Positions 48,560-59,903 of a stretch of 60,000 nucleotides of DNA are shown here, in pieces. The translations under genes and the position numbers were made by a program. Numbering within the stretch: position 1 is the first letter of the stretch; every line of letters begins with the position of its first letter. The notes under the pieces were generated by a model that ran no database searches, was not told the origin of the DNA, and saw only the letters and a program-made list of their open reading frames with translations. The stretch comes from Lingula anatina. Its lineage: Eukaryota; Brachiopoda; Lingulata; Lingulida; Lingulidae. The stretch lies in assembly GCF_001039355.2 (NCBI RefSeq), contig NW_019774637.1:146927-206926 (forward strand). The letters are read 5' to 3'.

Positions 48560-50700
48560 AATGGCGGCAGTGTTTTTAAAGGTTACAGGTTCTGGGCAGG
48601 GACTAGGTTTAAATCCACTTACAGGCACTTACCTTGTGTACGTGACAGACCTTTGTCCGTCTTGCAAGCAAGGTGAGTGAAACATTGGACTCCCCTTCTT
48701 AATGCAGACAAGATCTAATCATGAATTGGATCTTTCATTTGGCCTACATGTAAAGTTTTGTAATTTTTTCTTAATGTTGTAAGATATTAGCAAGAAGCTA
48801 TATACAGTTTCTTATCATTCTTAAAAAGTCGCAACCTACGCATCAGCGCGTCCTAAGGTGATATAAACGCACTGAACCTTTTTTTTTTTTTTTTTTGGCA
48901 TTATGGCTGGCTAGTGTAGGCCTGCATGTAGTGTTAAAAAGTCGTTGTAAGTTGTTTTTAGATTCGATTGAGCATTTATGTATTCCAATTGGGAGACGGC
49001 ACTAGGAGATAAACTTAACTGCTGTCTGATACCATAAAGATATAAATAACAGTCAAAATACAATATCTTGTTATATATCTTTTAAGCCTATTTGTGTCTT
49101 AGGTGACGTCGATTTTGCCCTAGTTGGGGACGGCCGCTGGAACATTGATTTTACTGCTGTCCCGTGTCCTTTCAACGACAATGTGTCCTACAGGTTCCAG
49201 GACAGCAGCCCCTGGTACATTAAAATTCAAGTTGGCAACACCAGGTATGCGACACGTGCTTTCCGATATAATTGTATCTGTCGAGAGGAAGGCAGCCGTA
49301 CGTAACACTCGGCATATATGGTTGAAATAAAAGGAGTTATAGACTGGCCTTGGACGAACGTTCTCTTCGTCCAAGGATTGACAACTGATATAGCGACATG
49401 GGGGGGGGGGGGGGGGGGAGAGAACTATCATTTTGCGCTTAAACAGCCCTCTGTAAAATCCCTTGAACGGTTAATTTACATACATCTTGCTGCGAGCGGC
49501 AGTCTTAGATTCAGAAGATTGAACTCGCTCAACAGAGGTCACCAACTTGAGACCGTTGAGTGCCAAAGCAAATTCCAGCGTCAAGAGTGTGTTAATTGCT
49601 CGGATTAATTTGGCCTTAAAACCTCTATAAATGAGTTTGTCCTTAATGAACTATATATTGAGGTTTATAGCCAGAGGTAGCTGGAGGACATTTCGGTAAA
49701 ATATGTACATGGGGTGAACGAGCTGCTTCTTGGTACTAAACCAAGCTATTGGTGCCAGAAGATGGCGTGACAAATTCGTTGATCGTTTGGATATATCCAA
49801 AACGTATTTAAACACATTTGAACATGGAAGTATTCCATGATCTGAAGCACCGTAACATAACATGGGTCCTTGATGGTCATCATTCCCGAATACCTCGAGT
49901 TGAATTTATTCGAGAATTGTTTTAAAAAAATACTTGACCTGTTTTGCAGGAAGCGAGTCGATGGGTTCTTCAAAAACGTTCTATTTACGCGCTGATCATT
50001 ATGAACAACGAAAAATTTAAACTTTTAAGAATGTAAAACATTAAATATATTCTTATCTTATGCATAAAGCATGCTTTGTCTTAAGTTTATACTTTCTACC
50101 TAGATGTCGACTTCGGTACTTTTCATTTTTGTGTACAATGATAAAACTTAAACAATAAACGAATAGATAAATACATCATGCTGGTTTTGTTTCATGTCAG
50201 ACTTCCAGTCACCGGCATGGCACTATACAACGGAGCCTCTAAAGAGTACGTCCCGATGATGAGAACAAATGACGGCTTCTGGATCATGAACCCAAGCATC
50301 CTCAACCGTTACCAGCGTCCCATACAGTACCCCCTCCGCGTCCAGTTGACTAGCGTCCGTGGAGAGGTGCTACAAGACACCGTGACTGGTAGCGGTAAGC
50401 TTTTTTAAGAACACAAATCAGTTTTGCAATCACCGTAATTTTTTTTATTTGCAATTTGGGTGTTAGAGAAAAAATAGAAATAGAAGCCGATTGTCGCAAC
50501 TTTCTGTAAAAAAATTAAAAACCCAACATAACTAAGATATTATTTAACTATGTTTATTATTTACTTTAAATATATTTCTTTGCTTTTCATATAAATAACC
50601 ATATAAATAACCTAAACTATTTAATATTAAGTTTTTATTCTTTTTCGCTTCAGCTAAAGGTGTAGTATACACAGGAAGCGTCCAGTTCACTTCCCAATAG
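46752..50700 (+). CDS. Secreted expansin-like protein (animal expansin), complete
   Basis: Expansins loosen cellulose/polysaccharide networks without hydrolysis; they are typical of plants and some microbes and patchy in animals. Exons: 46752-46862, 48182-48337, 48582-48672, 49103-49244, 50201-50394, 50654-50700, in frame to 246 aa. A hydrophobic signal peptide (MLIFTLTLLYTLAY...) likely ends near GGSA. The mature double-psi beta-barrel domain starts GTYYG (38-42), contains CGICLRVTG (84-92), TDLCPSC (111-117; Asp112 aligns with the functional expansin Asp) and VDFAL (122-126). Six cysteines (52, 84, 87, 114, 117, 141) could form three disulfides. The second, carbohydrate-binding-like domain has PWYIKIQVGN (156-165), LPVTGMALYN, aromatic W194 and YPLRVQLTSVRGEVL. 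The two-domain order and size match expansins. Five introns and a TATA promoter argue against bacterial contamination. The substrate is unknown; a digestive or matrix role is possible. Confidence 0.9.
48520..48559 (+). repeat. (TC)n microsatellite in expansin intron 2
   Basis: CT dinucleotide run, about 20 bp upstream of the exon 3 acceptor (TTTTTAAAG). Confidence 0.9.
49400..49418 (+). repeat. Poly-G tract
   Basis: Run of about 18 G in expansin intron 4. Similar C- and G-runs lie at 47110-47128 and 47304-47320. These are hard to sequence and their length is uncertain. Confidence 0.8.
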
Positions 50701-51048
50701 ACACTTGGTTTGTTTTATGAAACCTTTGAATATTGAACACAGTATCAAGCAGAGAGGAAGAAGCCAGAGAGTATTTGAGTTGAGCAACAGTGCTCTGGAA
50801 ATAAAACAGTATATCTTGGCACCAAATGAATACCTGCATAAACCTGAAAGCAATCTGATAAATGGTAAAATAATTCATGAATTTTCAACTTCTATATCAT
50901 GAGTTTCAAAGAAGTTTGTTTTATACTTACACACTTTGGTCAAATTATTTATCAATGCCAAGTATTTGGAAGGATTTCAAGTTACTTTAAATACCAAAAA
51001 TATACAATGTTATGATTGTCACATGAATATTATTTTAATGGTTATGTA

Positions 51049-51054
51049 AATAAA
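51049..51054 (+). promoter_or_regulatory. Candidate expansin polyadenylation signal
   Basis: AATAAA about 350 bp after the stop at 50698-50700. A nearer AATAAA at about 50799 is an alternative. Confidence 0.4.
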
Positions 51055-51142
51055 ATATCAAAAATAATATCAATTGTAGAATTAAACTTTTAAATTGCCA
51101 ATCTGAGTCCAATAAAAACACCATTTTATAGAGGGGTTTAAG

Positions 51143-51314
51143 TACTACAAGGGTAGACTACCCATCATCCGGGTCTTCCTAAAGACCGTTGGATCTTTCA
51201 AGTTTACATTGTCAATTTGATGGGCATCTAATTTTTTCTGTCTAAAGACGGCAGAATCAACAAAGATTATTAGGAAGACTGTCAGAAAATATCAGTGGAT
51301 CTGCCCCTGTACTA
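51143..51314 (-). mobile_element. hAT-like MITE, family C, copy 2, with 5-bp target duplication
   Basis: The element 51148-51309 in reverse orientation starts CAGGGGCAGATCCACTGATA. It shares CTGACAGTCTTCCTAA, ATCTTTGTTGATTC and AATGTAAACTTGAAAG with the copy at 32114-32281. It is flanked by TACTA on both sides (51143-51147 and 51310-51314). Confidence 0.85.
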
Positions 51315-51805
51315 CATGATGTAACCAGAGACTAATTTGTTATTATTAACATGAAGTCATTTTGACTTGACTGCTAAATGGACATGATATGATATAAATA
51401 TGGTCTAAAAAAATGTAGCTGATGTAAGTGAAAAGCGTGAAAAGTACTGGGTTTTCCCGTACTGTATATTTTGTATAGATATAAGCACCTATGGTAAAGT
51501 ATCTGAAGGACTAGATACTGTATATTTAACAATAATGATAATAATTCTAAGATCAAAGCAGTGTCTACTGCAACAGAAATGATTGATATCTGCATATAAT
51601 CTTCACCCTCCGAACAATGACTTTCAGAAAACAAAGTGTCAGCTAGTTAGATGTCTTTTGAAAACTTCCTATGTATCCTGTACATCTCTGATTGCCTCCT
51701 AGTCATCTTGTCCCCTTTATCCATATGTCTACTTTTGGAAAATACAGTCCTCTTGGTTAAAAGTTATCTGAAAACTTCCCATAAGCACTGATCCATACCC
51801 CCCTT

Positions 51806-53913
51806 TTATATCCTTTGTTCTGCCGCGCGGGCTTCATCCCTTCGTGCATGGACTGGAGTGCGGGGAGGGGGGCGTGATGGAGGTTCAAGGGTTTGTAGTC
51901 TGCGAGATTCTTCAGTTTTCTTTATTGGAATCCACTGTTCTCCCTTTATGGCAGCCTGTGATAGAATTGTATACTTTAATCATAGTATGGAGTAGTCCTC
52001 ATTTCTTAACAAACTCTATGCACATATACTGTATATCCGTTCGTATTTATAATGCAGAAGGAAATGTATGTGTGTCTGTGTGTGTGTGTGCATGCATGCA
52101 GGAGACAACAGTTTCATGTTCAATCTTATATGCATATCAACCAAACTTTATACCATAAAACCATATAACATATACAATAAAACGTACACAGTAGTACACA
52201 GCACAAAAAATATTCAAAAATTTACTGAACAATGGAAAAAGAACGAAAGGCACTCACAACAAAGTATATGATACTGGTAACAAGAAGGCACATTCCACCT
52301 AAAACTGTGGGTAAGATGAAGTAACATGGTATACAGAACCTGGAAAATAAAGTGCATTTTCAAGAAAAAATAAAAAAAAAACTTCAAGTGACAAAATGCT
52401 ATTTGGCAAGAGATTAAGGATACATTGGTTTTCACAACTTCACACACATCTTACAGTTTGTTAACTGAAATTATAAAAAACAAAATATTTGCATTTATAC
52501 TATTTAATTGATACACATATACTTTGTGCACAGCCCTTTTAGCAGTTCAGTTCATTAATGAGATAATTTATGAGATAATCATCTAAATCTAAAGATTTAC
52601 AATTATTGTATCACACAAATAATTTAACTGATAACCAAAAAATAATAATAATAAATAATTTTTTTAAAAAATCAGTGAAGCTACTCTGACATTATACTCA
52701 CAGCAGATACAAGGCAAATCTAACATAATAGTTTCTAGATACTGGCCCCAAAGCAGCTACAGCTGGAGTAAGAATATGTTGAAACCTGGAAGGAAAATTT
52801 AAGAGGTATTAAAAATAAGGCAATAAGATGTGGAAGTTTATGTAACAATGCAGTGGTATATTTTCTCAGTAGTTTCTGGCCTATAGCCAGCAATTTCAAA
52901 GGAGGGGGGGGGAGAGAAAAGGTTTTTCTCAAATTAAAGGACCTTTGTTTCCCCTTAGATGACTTGAACTGAGTAATACAATAGAAATAAGATCAAATTT
53001 TGGCTCAGGGTATTTTTTTTCAACTTCCCCTGCAACTCCCCTACTCTGTGAGCCTGTGGTTCATATATGTATATGTAACAGAAAGGGTTACCACTGACAA
53101 TGAAATCTTGTTGTTGGAATGCAATTATTGATATTATATCACTCTTCAAGTAAATTAAACTTAATGATACATCTTATCTATTATTTAAGAAAGATTTGCT
53201 TACTTTCGTTCTATTGTGTTCCCTTTCCTTCTCTGACTACGTGGATACTCAAACACAATTATAAGCACTGCTATCACACTGAGAACAGTCAAGGAAATGA
53301 ACAGAAGCACTGCAACACACTCATGACCAACAATATGTTCTTGCATTATCATCTCAATATCATATATATTTTGTGAAATTAAAAACATTCCATCAAAGGA
53401 TACATTCCATAGACTGCTATCCCCCAGTTCTTGAAAATTCCTGAAACACCCACTATACCACCAAGTAAAAGGACTGCAAAAAAATAAAAGGCAACACTTA
53501 TATATCATGACCAAATGTATAAGTACCCAGTTAACAATAAATGGAAAATGTTAAAATATAAAATTTAGAACAAAATTTTGTCCAATCTCCCAAATACTTA
53601 TGAGTAATGTACAAGACACCGTCACACGTGCCTAGTAGAACAGAAAAATGAAATGGGTCCTGTCCATCTGTGTCTCCGTAAACACTCTCGTCAGCTGGCC
53701 CTAACACAAATAAGCATACCTTAGCAGTAGCTATGTTCATTCTATTTACTATATTACATTTTAGTACACAAGTCCCTTAAATTACCTTAGCGCTATGATA
53801 ATCTGTGCTGTACGGCACCTTAAGTAAGATAATGGTTACTTTTCATTAATCTCACCTCCGGCACTAGCCATCGCCTGCTCGTTGGCCCACATCGCCCACT
53901 CTATTTGGCCCAT
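51806..53913 (-). CDS. CYBA: Cytochrome b-245 light chain, p22phox, complete
   Basis: Membrane subunit that stabilises NOX-family NADPH oxidases and docks the organiser subunit p47phox/NOXO1. Exons, 5' to 3': 53856-53913, 53404-53473, 53204-53278, 52702-52785, 52258-52339, 51806-51955, in frame to 172 aa (human 195). The N-terminus MGQIEWAMWANEQAMASAG is nearly identical to vertebrate p22phox, which fixes the start although the frame is open upstream. Further landmarks: VLLLGGIVGVSGIF (membrane), FEYPRSQRRKGNTIER, GPVSRNYYVRF, two more membrane stretches, and AAIKGEQWIPI. The tail PPSRPPPRTP keeps the proline-rich SH3-binding site. The residue aligned with human His94 is Tyr here (VRFALYLL against VRAVLHLL), while Arg90 is kept. 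Exon 6 lies 300 bp beyond a donor that could also be read through to a stop (SAFRSFSIVQ). Splicing into exon 6 gives the canonical tail. Confidence 0.95.
52871..53045. repeat. Dispersed repeat family A, copy in CYBA intron 3
   Basis: Begins TATAGCCAGCAATTTCAAAG, has a G-rich run, then AAAGGACCTTTG and GATCAAATTTTGGC. The order resembles 9621-9740. Confidence 0.55.
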
Positions 53914-54447
53914 CTTGAAGCCAGATAAAGTGGTCGTCTTCGCCTTTCCTCGTCTGCCTTCTTCTACGGAAGCCTTGACGTCTCGATGTGAGATGCGGAA
54001 GGGAAATCCAAGCCTCGTTTTGAAATGTCGTAATGACGTCATGTGTGACATCTTTCAAGAATGGCAGTGCGAAGACTAAACACTTCGTTGTAAAAATCTG
54101 CGTCAGATTGACGGTGTTGTGAGTCAAAATTGGGTAAGTTAAAAAGAATTATATGACAGTTTGTTAGTTATTGCTAAATACCGAGTGTAGATGTAGATTG
54201 TATTATTATTTAGCCTTGCATTGGACCTATTTGTTTTGGTTGATTCGCGCCCGAAATTCCGAACCCCACTCCAACATTGTATATCAAATGCTGTGTATTT
54301 TCATTGTGATTTTGCATGTGGAGAATCACCCTCGCTATAGTATCATGGTATAATCGATCAATATTAAGTATTCAGTTTTTTCACATTCGTAACACGGTTG
54401 CATTTGTAGGTGAGAAGTTTGTTTACAATTTTTAGATGTAAAAAATC
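53914..54447. promoter_or_regulatory. Divergent promoter region CYBA - RECQL4
   Basis: 534 bp between the divergent start codons, more CpG-rich near CYBA than its surroundings. The CYBA ATG sits in CTTCAAGATGGGCC, a YY1-like context. Two TGACGTC-type CRE motifs occur, near 53969-53975 (as TTGACGTCTC) and 54031-54038 (ATGACGTCAT, a full palindromic CRE). No TATA is apparent. Use as one bidirectional promoter is inferred from distance. Confidence 0.6.
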
Positions 54448-57400
54448 ATGCTGGGAGAGCCAAGCATAACAGATGAGTTGCAGACCTTGAAGAAAAGGCT
54501 GAAGTCATGGGAAGCAGAGTTTACCTCCAAAGAGGGATACAAACCAGGAAAGGTACTCACATGTGCTAAAGATTATTAAGACATTTGTTGCTAAATGACA
54601 TATTAAAAGTAAATTGTTTCTACAGAGACATACAGTAACATGATTTTCAACCTGATAATTATATAAAGCTGCGTGGTTTTGACCGACACACTCTTGTTCA
54701 CATGGCTGATTCGTGGATATAATCTCTCGAAGTTAGTATGTCATATCTGAATACACCTAGCCCATCCCCTAGATGTGATGTGTATGTTGCAAGCAGCATA
54801 CCTTTATCTGTTTGCTATATGAAATGTTTATTGTTTCCAGGATGATATTGAGAATGGCCCAGTAGAAGTGAAAGGTAAGTTTGCTTTGTCATGTGATGGA
54901 AACTATTGCACAAAACAAAAAATTTTATCATGCCCTGAAACTGTTTCAGTATCTTAAGTTTTTTATAACATAATCCTTAGCTGAAGTTAATACATAACCA
55001 GTAACCAAAGTAAAAAAGCATTAAATTGATTTTAAACATAAGGACAGGAAAATGTAAGAAGTTTACAAAAAAATTAAAAAAATAGTTGTTGCTGACTGCT
55101 GTGAATAATTTACAGATGCCTACCAGCAATATAAAAAATTAAAAAGACAGCAAGAGCAGACCAAATCAGTAAGTGTTGAGTGCATAGTTTGTATAAATCT
55201 GAAAATTAAAGTATTGTATCTATTTAATTTTGCTAACTTGTCAAGCTTTAATTAATTGCATAGCGTACTTTAAACTATTTTTTCCATCACTTTGCTCTTT
55301 TAAAAATTTAGTTATAAGATAATTGCTCAAGTGTTCTTGATTACCATTCTATCTAAGAGAGAATGAATGAAAGATATATACCAGAAAATCAGTTTCAGTA
55401 CCTGCATCACATAATACTTGTTTTTATGAGTGTTGCTATCTCATTAGCACAAGTGATTAAAAAAATCAGAAAAATGTAATTATTTCACAACTTATTGATC
55501 TCTGCCTCTGAATAAAAACTGCTAAAAGGGTTCAGTCACAATATGTTATAATACATTTCAGGCAGCAGCAGATGATGTTTGGGGTCCTAATTGTAACAAG
55601 ACTAAACCTCTCAAGGACTCCGCAAAATCTTCAGCTATCACAAAGTGTGGAGATTCAGTAATGGACAAAATAGGAATGAAACTGAAAGCTGCTGCACTAG
55701 TAAATATCATACCTTTGTTTCTTTTATAGAGGTTTTACCATTAAGGAATGATTGACATCACATTTTCTGTAGTTGGCTCATGTTTTGATTTATCAAAATT
55801 GGATAGCTTACTGTTTGGTTATGTAAAATGAAATGTCCATTTTCTGTAGACTTAATAGTTTTTATGATTGTCACAGATAAAGAAATTTAACATAGACTCA
55901 GACAATGAAGCAAGGGATATCTCGTACCAACCCACAGCTGGGGTAGCGCTTACACTCGCCAATTTAGCCAAATGCTAAAACTGACTTAAATTGGCTAAAG
56001 AAAAAGGGCTTGATTTGACATGTTTTAGCCAAATTATAACCATTTTGGTAACAAATTGACAAAAATGTGGTGATTTGGCCAAGCGAAAAAAATGCTAGCG
56101 CTACCCCAGCACAGTTACTGTCCAAGAACACTACTGCATATTTAAAAAATTTTGCTTACCAATCAAAGAAAGTACAAACCAAATCATATGAATACAACCT
56201 CGGGGATAGCAGGCAAATACAGATGCCTTAATCCAAAACGTTTGAATCTGAAGGTAAGAAATGATTTTTTCTAATATTTCAGATTCAGACAAAGAAGCTT
56301 CCTGCAGTAAGGCAGGATACACCAAAACCAGTTAGAAATACGAGAAAAGTCTCTGTGTTCAAAGCAAATTCCCAAGACAGGTGTGACAGAGATCATGATA
56401 TTGCAGAGAAAAAGAATACATATGGCAATAAAACTCAACCACCTCCCAATGAAAATATAAAAGACAATGCACAGGGGGAGAAGTTATCCTGTGATTCTCC
56501 AAAATCTGGAATATTTTCAAAAGCTCTTCAGTTGTCAAAGTTTGGCCATAGTGTAGCGACACCAGGGGGAAAAAGAAACCATGATGAGGCGCCATCTTTT
56601 GTCAGACCCTCTCTGGTTCACAAGCGGGCATCGTTGCCCCCAGGGTGGCATGCCAACGCTGACAGTTTGGTGAAAGAGCCAGAAATATCACCATCATCCT
56701 CAAGAAGTCCCAGTAGAGGTAATATAATTGGTACTGAGAAAAGTTTTGAAGGTGAGGCAAGGGACAGTGAACTGAATAAAAAGTCTTGGAGAAGGCTTGA
56801 TCAAATGGGTATGCATGATGTTCCAAGCCAGGATCAACAGGGAAAAGAAAGTGTCACCATGAATATGCCCCCATTAGAAAAGGAGACTCATTTTGAAGAA
56901 CGTTCCAGCACTTCAAAGGAAATGAAAGCACAGACCTTGGTTTCATTACAAAAAGAATTATCCACAGAGAGGACAGATGTGCCTTTCTCTGACCTCGTAC
57001 ACACTGCCAGGGGGGTTGCTTGGGAACCAATATGTGATAAAAGAAGAAACAAAGTATCATCTGAGGATAAAAAAAATATCCCTGATAATTTGGATCAAAG
57101 TTCTGAAAACGGTTTGAACAGTGCTGTTATTGATAAGAATGAAGATAGTAGGAACAATGGTTGTTTACAGAACAATGCAGCTCCATCTGGGTCTAAGAGA
57201 AAGAGACAACCAAGTAAAGTTATGAATGATGATGTTGATGCAAAATCTTCAAGAAGTGAGCAGTGGAGAGAAGAGAATGGGGTAATTGGTTCATCTTTAT
57301 CAAACAATGCAAAAAATGTTTTTAAGAGAGTAATGTAAATACTTATACAAATACATGTAATTCAGTTATTTTTTGTCAAACTAAACAGTACTTCAAAAGT

Positions 57401-58866
57401 TTGATATTCAAATGCTGAAATTGGCAATAGCTAATGAGGGGCAGCAATTAGGAATTTGTGGAAATGCCTCTATATCTTACATTTTACTCATTTTAGAATA
57501 GTGAAAATGACCAAGATCTTTCTGAAGAAGAGGAAATAAAACCAAAGAAGAGGAAAGTGACAAAAGCTAGGTAGTTTAGACTTGAATGGAATTTCTTTTT
57601 ACTTATATATTATAATGTAAGTGATAATTGACTTTCACTCAGTTGTAAGTAGACCACAGGTGATAAGAAGACAGTAATTCCATTCAACAAACATTGGTAA
57701 ATAGTACGACTTTTTTTTCACATTATGTAGTAATCTGTACAATCTCTCTTCATTGTTATTTTCAGATTTGTTGTTTGAAAAGGGCAATTAAAAAGAACTA
57801 TAAACAGACACATGAGTTAAGATAAATAATGATGTCTACTTTTCTTTTTACATCAAAAAGGACAATAGCTCCAAAGCCCATATCCTCAGAAAACTTTGTC
57901 AGGCTAAACATGAAGGTGAAGAAATTCTCCAAAAAATCCAAGCTGAACTTCAAGCAATACAAACGTCAACAGTGGAAGAAGAAAGTTGGCGAGCGAAGTA
58001 AAAGTTATGGAAATAAATGTTTCAAATGTGGTCAAGAGGGCCACTGGGCTAACAAGTGTCCCAATAAAGGTGGGTGGCTTTAAAATACTGTGTTAAGCAA
58101 TATTTGCTGTATTAATTGTTTCGGTGAAATATATAAAACATAATAAATGGGTATAAAATGCATCATACAATTTCTACAGTGGTGTTAGATTATTATTGAT
58201 GTTTACATGGTTAATTTCTGTCTCATATTATGTTGGAAAATTATTTTAGGGAACAGTTTTGGTGCACCAAAAGAGGAGGCAGATGATGGATTTGATGCCA
58301 GTGATTTTCCCAGTCTGAGAGAGGCAGCTATGATGGCAAGGGGAATTAAACCTTCGGATAGAACACAGGACGGCAAAGAAGGCAAGTTATCTCGAATAAG
58401 TTAGGAAATGCTTAATGATTGTTTATTAGGCAAAAACAAGCTTATGGTAAAACACAGATAGAAAGAAATTGCATGCCTTGTTGGTATAAGGCTCATAACA
58501 AGAAATTTCTTTTCTCCACTGGAAATCAGACTGAATGCCATGATGGTTTGTGAAAAGGAGATTAACTGATGGTATTACTTATTTTAATGTAATGAATAAG
58601 AAGGTGATTATTTTTGAAAAAGAAAAATCAAATATTCTCAATTTTAGAAACCTCAACAAAAGAAAGAGGCACTGGAAAAGCTCCAAACAAAGCTCCAAAC
58701 AGAACACAAGATGGAGGCACCGTCCAAGAAGAGCCTCCCTCTGTGCCAGACATAAGTGCTGTTGAACTTGAGGATGAGATGGTGGTGAGAGTAACCAGAG
58801 AGTCGCTGCCATCCAGGCCCTCCATGGAGCCTTACTACCAGCCGAACAGTGACGGCTCACCACATG
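54448..58866 (+). CDS. RECQL4: ATP-dependent DNA helicase RECQL4, N-terminal exons only
   Basis: RecQ helicase whose N-terminus resembles yeast Sld2 and acts in replication initiation. Exons: 54448-54552, 54841-54874, 55116-55168, 55562-55699, 56283-57281, 57497-57570, 57861-58069, 58250-58381, 58648-58866, giving about 654 aa before the assembly break. The start (ITDELQTLKKRLKSWEAEFT; DDIENGPVEVKDAYQQYKKL) matches the RECQL4/Sld2 N-terminus. A KPKKRKV stretch near residue 460 is an SV40-like nuclear localisation signal. ENFVRLNMKVKKF with the following basic run matches the conserved region before the helicase, and CFKCGQEGHWANKC (about 520-533) is a CCHC zinc knuckle. Intron 8 uses a GC donor (GAAG|GCAAGT). 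Exon 7 uses an AAAAAG acceptor. The helicase core lies outside the window. The region before it is longer than in human. Confidence 0.93.
55933..56114. mobile_element. MITE with 13-bp terminal inverted repeats and 5-bp target duplication
   Basis: The element 55938-56109 starts CTGGGGTAGCGCT and ends AGCGCTACCCCAG (perfect inverse), flanked by CACAG at 55933-55937 and 56110-56114. The interior has TTTAGCCAAAT / ATTTGGCCAAG imperfect inverse text. It is 172 bp, in RECQL4 intron 4. Confidence 0.88.
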
Positions 58867-58917
58867 GTGAGATGTTCTACATCTGTCTTAACCATTGTGA
58901 TAATACCCATAGTCATT

Positions 58918-58918
58918 N
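58918..58918. other. Single N at a contig-type junction
   Basis: One ambiguous base directly before the start of the second RECQL4 copy. The only other N in the window (23985) is at the centre of the inverted repeat, so both Ns mark joins. Confidence 0.9.
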
Positions 58919-59018
58919 AACAGTATTTCAAAAGATTGATATTCAAATGCTGAAATTGGGACGACAGTTATTAGGAATTTGTGGAAATGCCTCTTATCTT
59001 ACATTTTACTCATTTCAG

Positions 59019-59903
59019 AATAGTGAAAATGACCAAGATCTTTCTGAAGAAGAGGAAATAAAACCAAAGAAGAGAAAAGTGACAAAAGCTAGGTAGTTTA
59101 GACTTGAATGGAATTTCTTTTTACTTATATATTATAATGTAAGTGATAATTGACTTTCACTCAGTTGTAAGTAGACCACAGGTGATAAGAAGACAGTAAT
59201 TCCATTCAACAAACATTGGTAAATAGTACGACTTTTTTTTCACATTATGTAGTAATCTGTACAATCTCTCTTCATTGTTATTTTCAGATTTGTTGTTTGA
59301 AAAGGGCAATTAAAAAGAACTATAAACAGACACATGAGTTAAGATAAATAATGATGTCTACTTTTCTTTTTACATCAAAAAGGACAATAGCTCCAAAGCC
59401 CATATCCTCAGAAAACTTTGTCAGGCTAAACATGAAGGTGAAGAAATTCTCCAAAAAATCCAAGCTGAACTTCAAGCAATACAAACGTCAACAGTGGAAG
59501 AAGAAAGTTGGCGAGCGAAGTAAAAGTTATGGAAATAAATGTTTCAAATGTGGTCAAGAGGGCCACTGGGCTAACAAGTGTCCCAATAAAGGTGGGTGGC
59601 TTTAAAATACTGTGTTAAGCAATATTTGCTGTATTAATTGTTTCGGTGAAATATATAAAACATAATAAATGGGTATAAAATGCATCATACAATTTCTACA
59701 GTGGTGTTAGATTATTATTGATGTTTACATGGTTAATTTCTGTCTCATATTATGTTGGAAAATTATTTTAGGGAACAGTTTTGGTGCACCAAAAGAGGAG
59801 GCAGATGATGGATTTGATGCCAGTGATTTTCCCAGTCTGAGAGAGGCAGCTATGATGGCAAGGGGAATTAAACCTTCGGATAGAACACAGGACGGCAAAG
59901 AAG
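59019..59903 (+). pseudogene. RECQL4: Second copy of RECQL4 exons 6, 7 and 8 (probable assembly duplicate)
   Basis: Copies of exon 6 (59019-59092), exon 7 with the CCHC zinc knuckle (59383-59591) and exon 8 (59772-59903) keep their splice sites. Exon 9 ends in phase 1 while exon 6 begins in phase 0, so splicing exon 9 to this exon 6 would break the frame. A transcript using both copies is therefore not productive. That supports reading this block as the allelic continuation of the gene rather than a functional exon duplication. The real exon 10 onward should follow one copy of exon 9 outside the window. Confidence 0.75.

Noticed and set aside
52200-52257. Read-through of CYBA exon 5 to a nearby stop
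   Set aside because: A GTGAGT donor at the exon end and an exon at 51806-51955 encoding the canonical EQW and proline-rich tail make splicing the better model. Read-through could be a minor isoform.
53531-53740. Minus-strand frame between CYBA exons 1 and 2 with a possible exon
   Set aside because: Its peptide does not match p22phox, and including it breaks the frame into the conserved membrane segment. Exon 1 joins directly to 53473.
53914-54127. Open frame extending upstream of CYBA
   Set aside because: The conserved p22phox N-terminus begins MGQIEWAMWANEQ at 53913. The upstream residues do not resemble the family and lie in the promoter/5' UTR.
56355-57338. 327-aa frame as a stand-alone intronless gene
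   Set aside because: Its apparent start is an internal GTG. The frame is open upstream to a good acceptor at 56283, and it ends with a donor at 57281, so it is RECQL4 exon 5.
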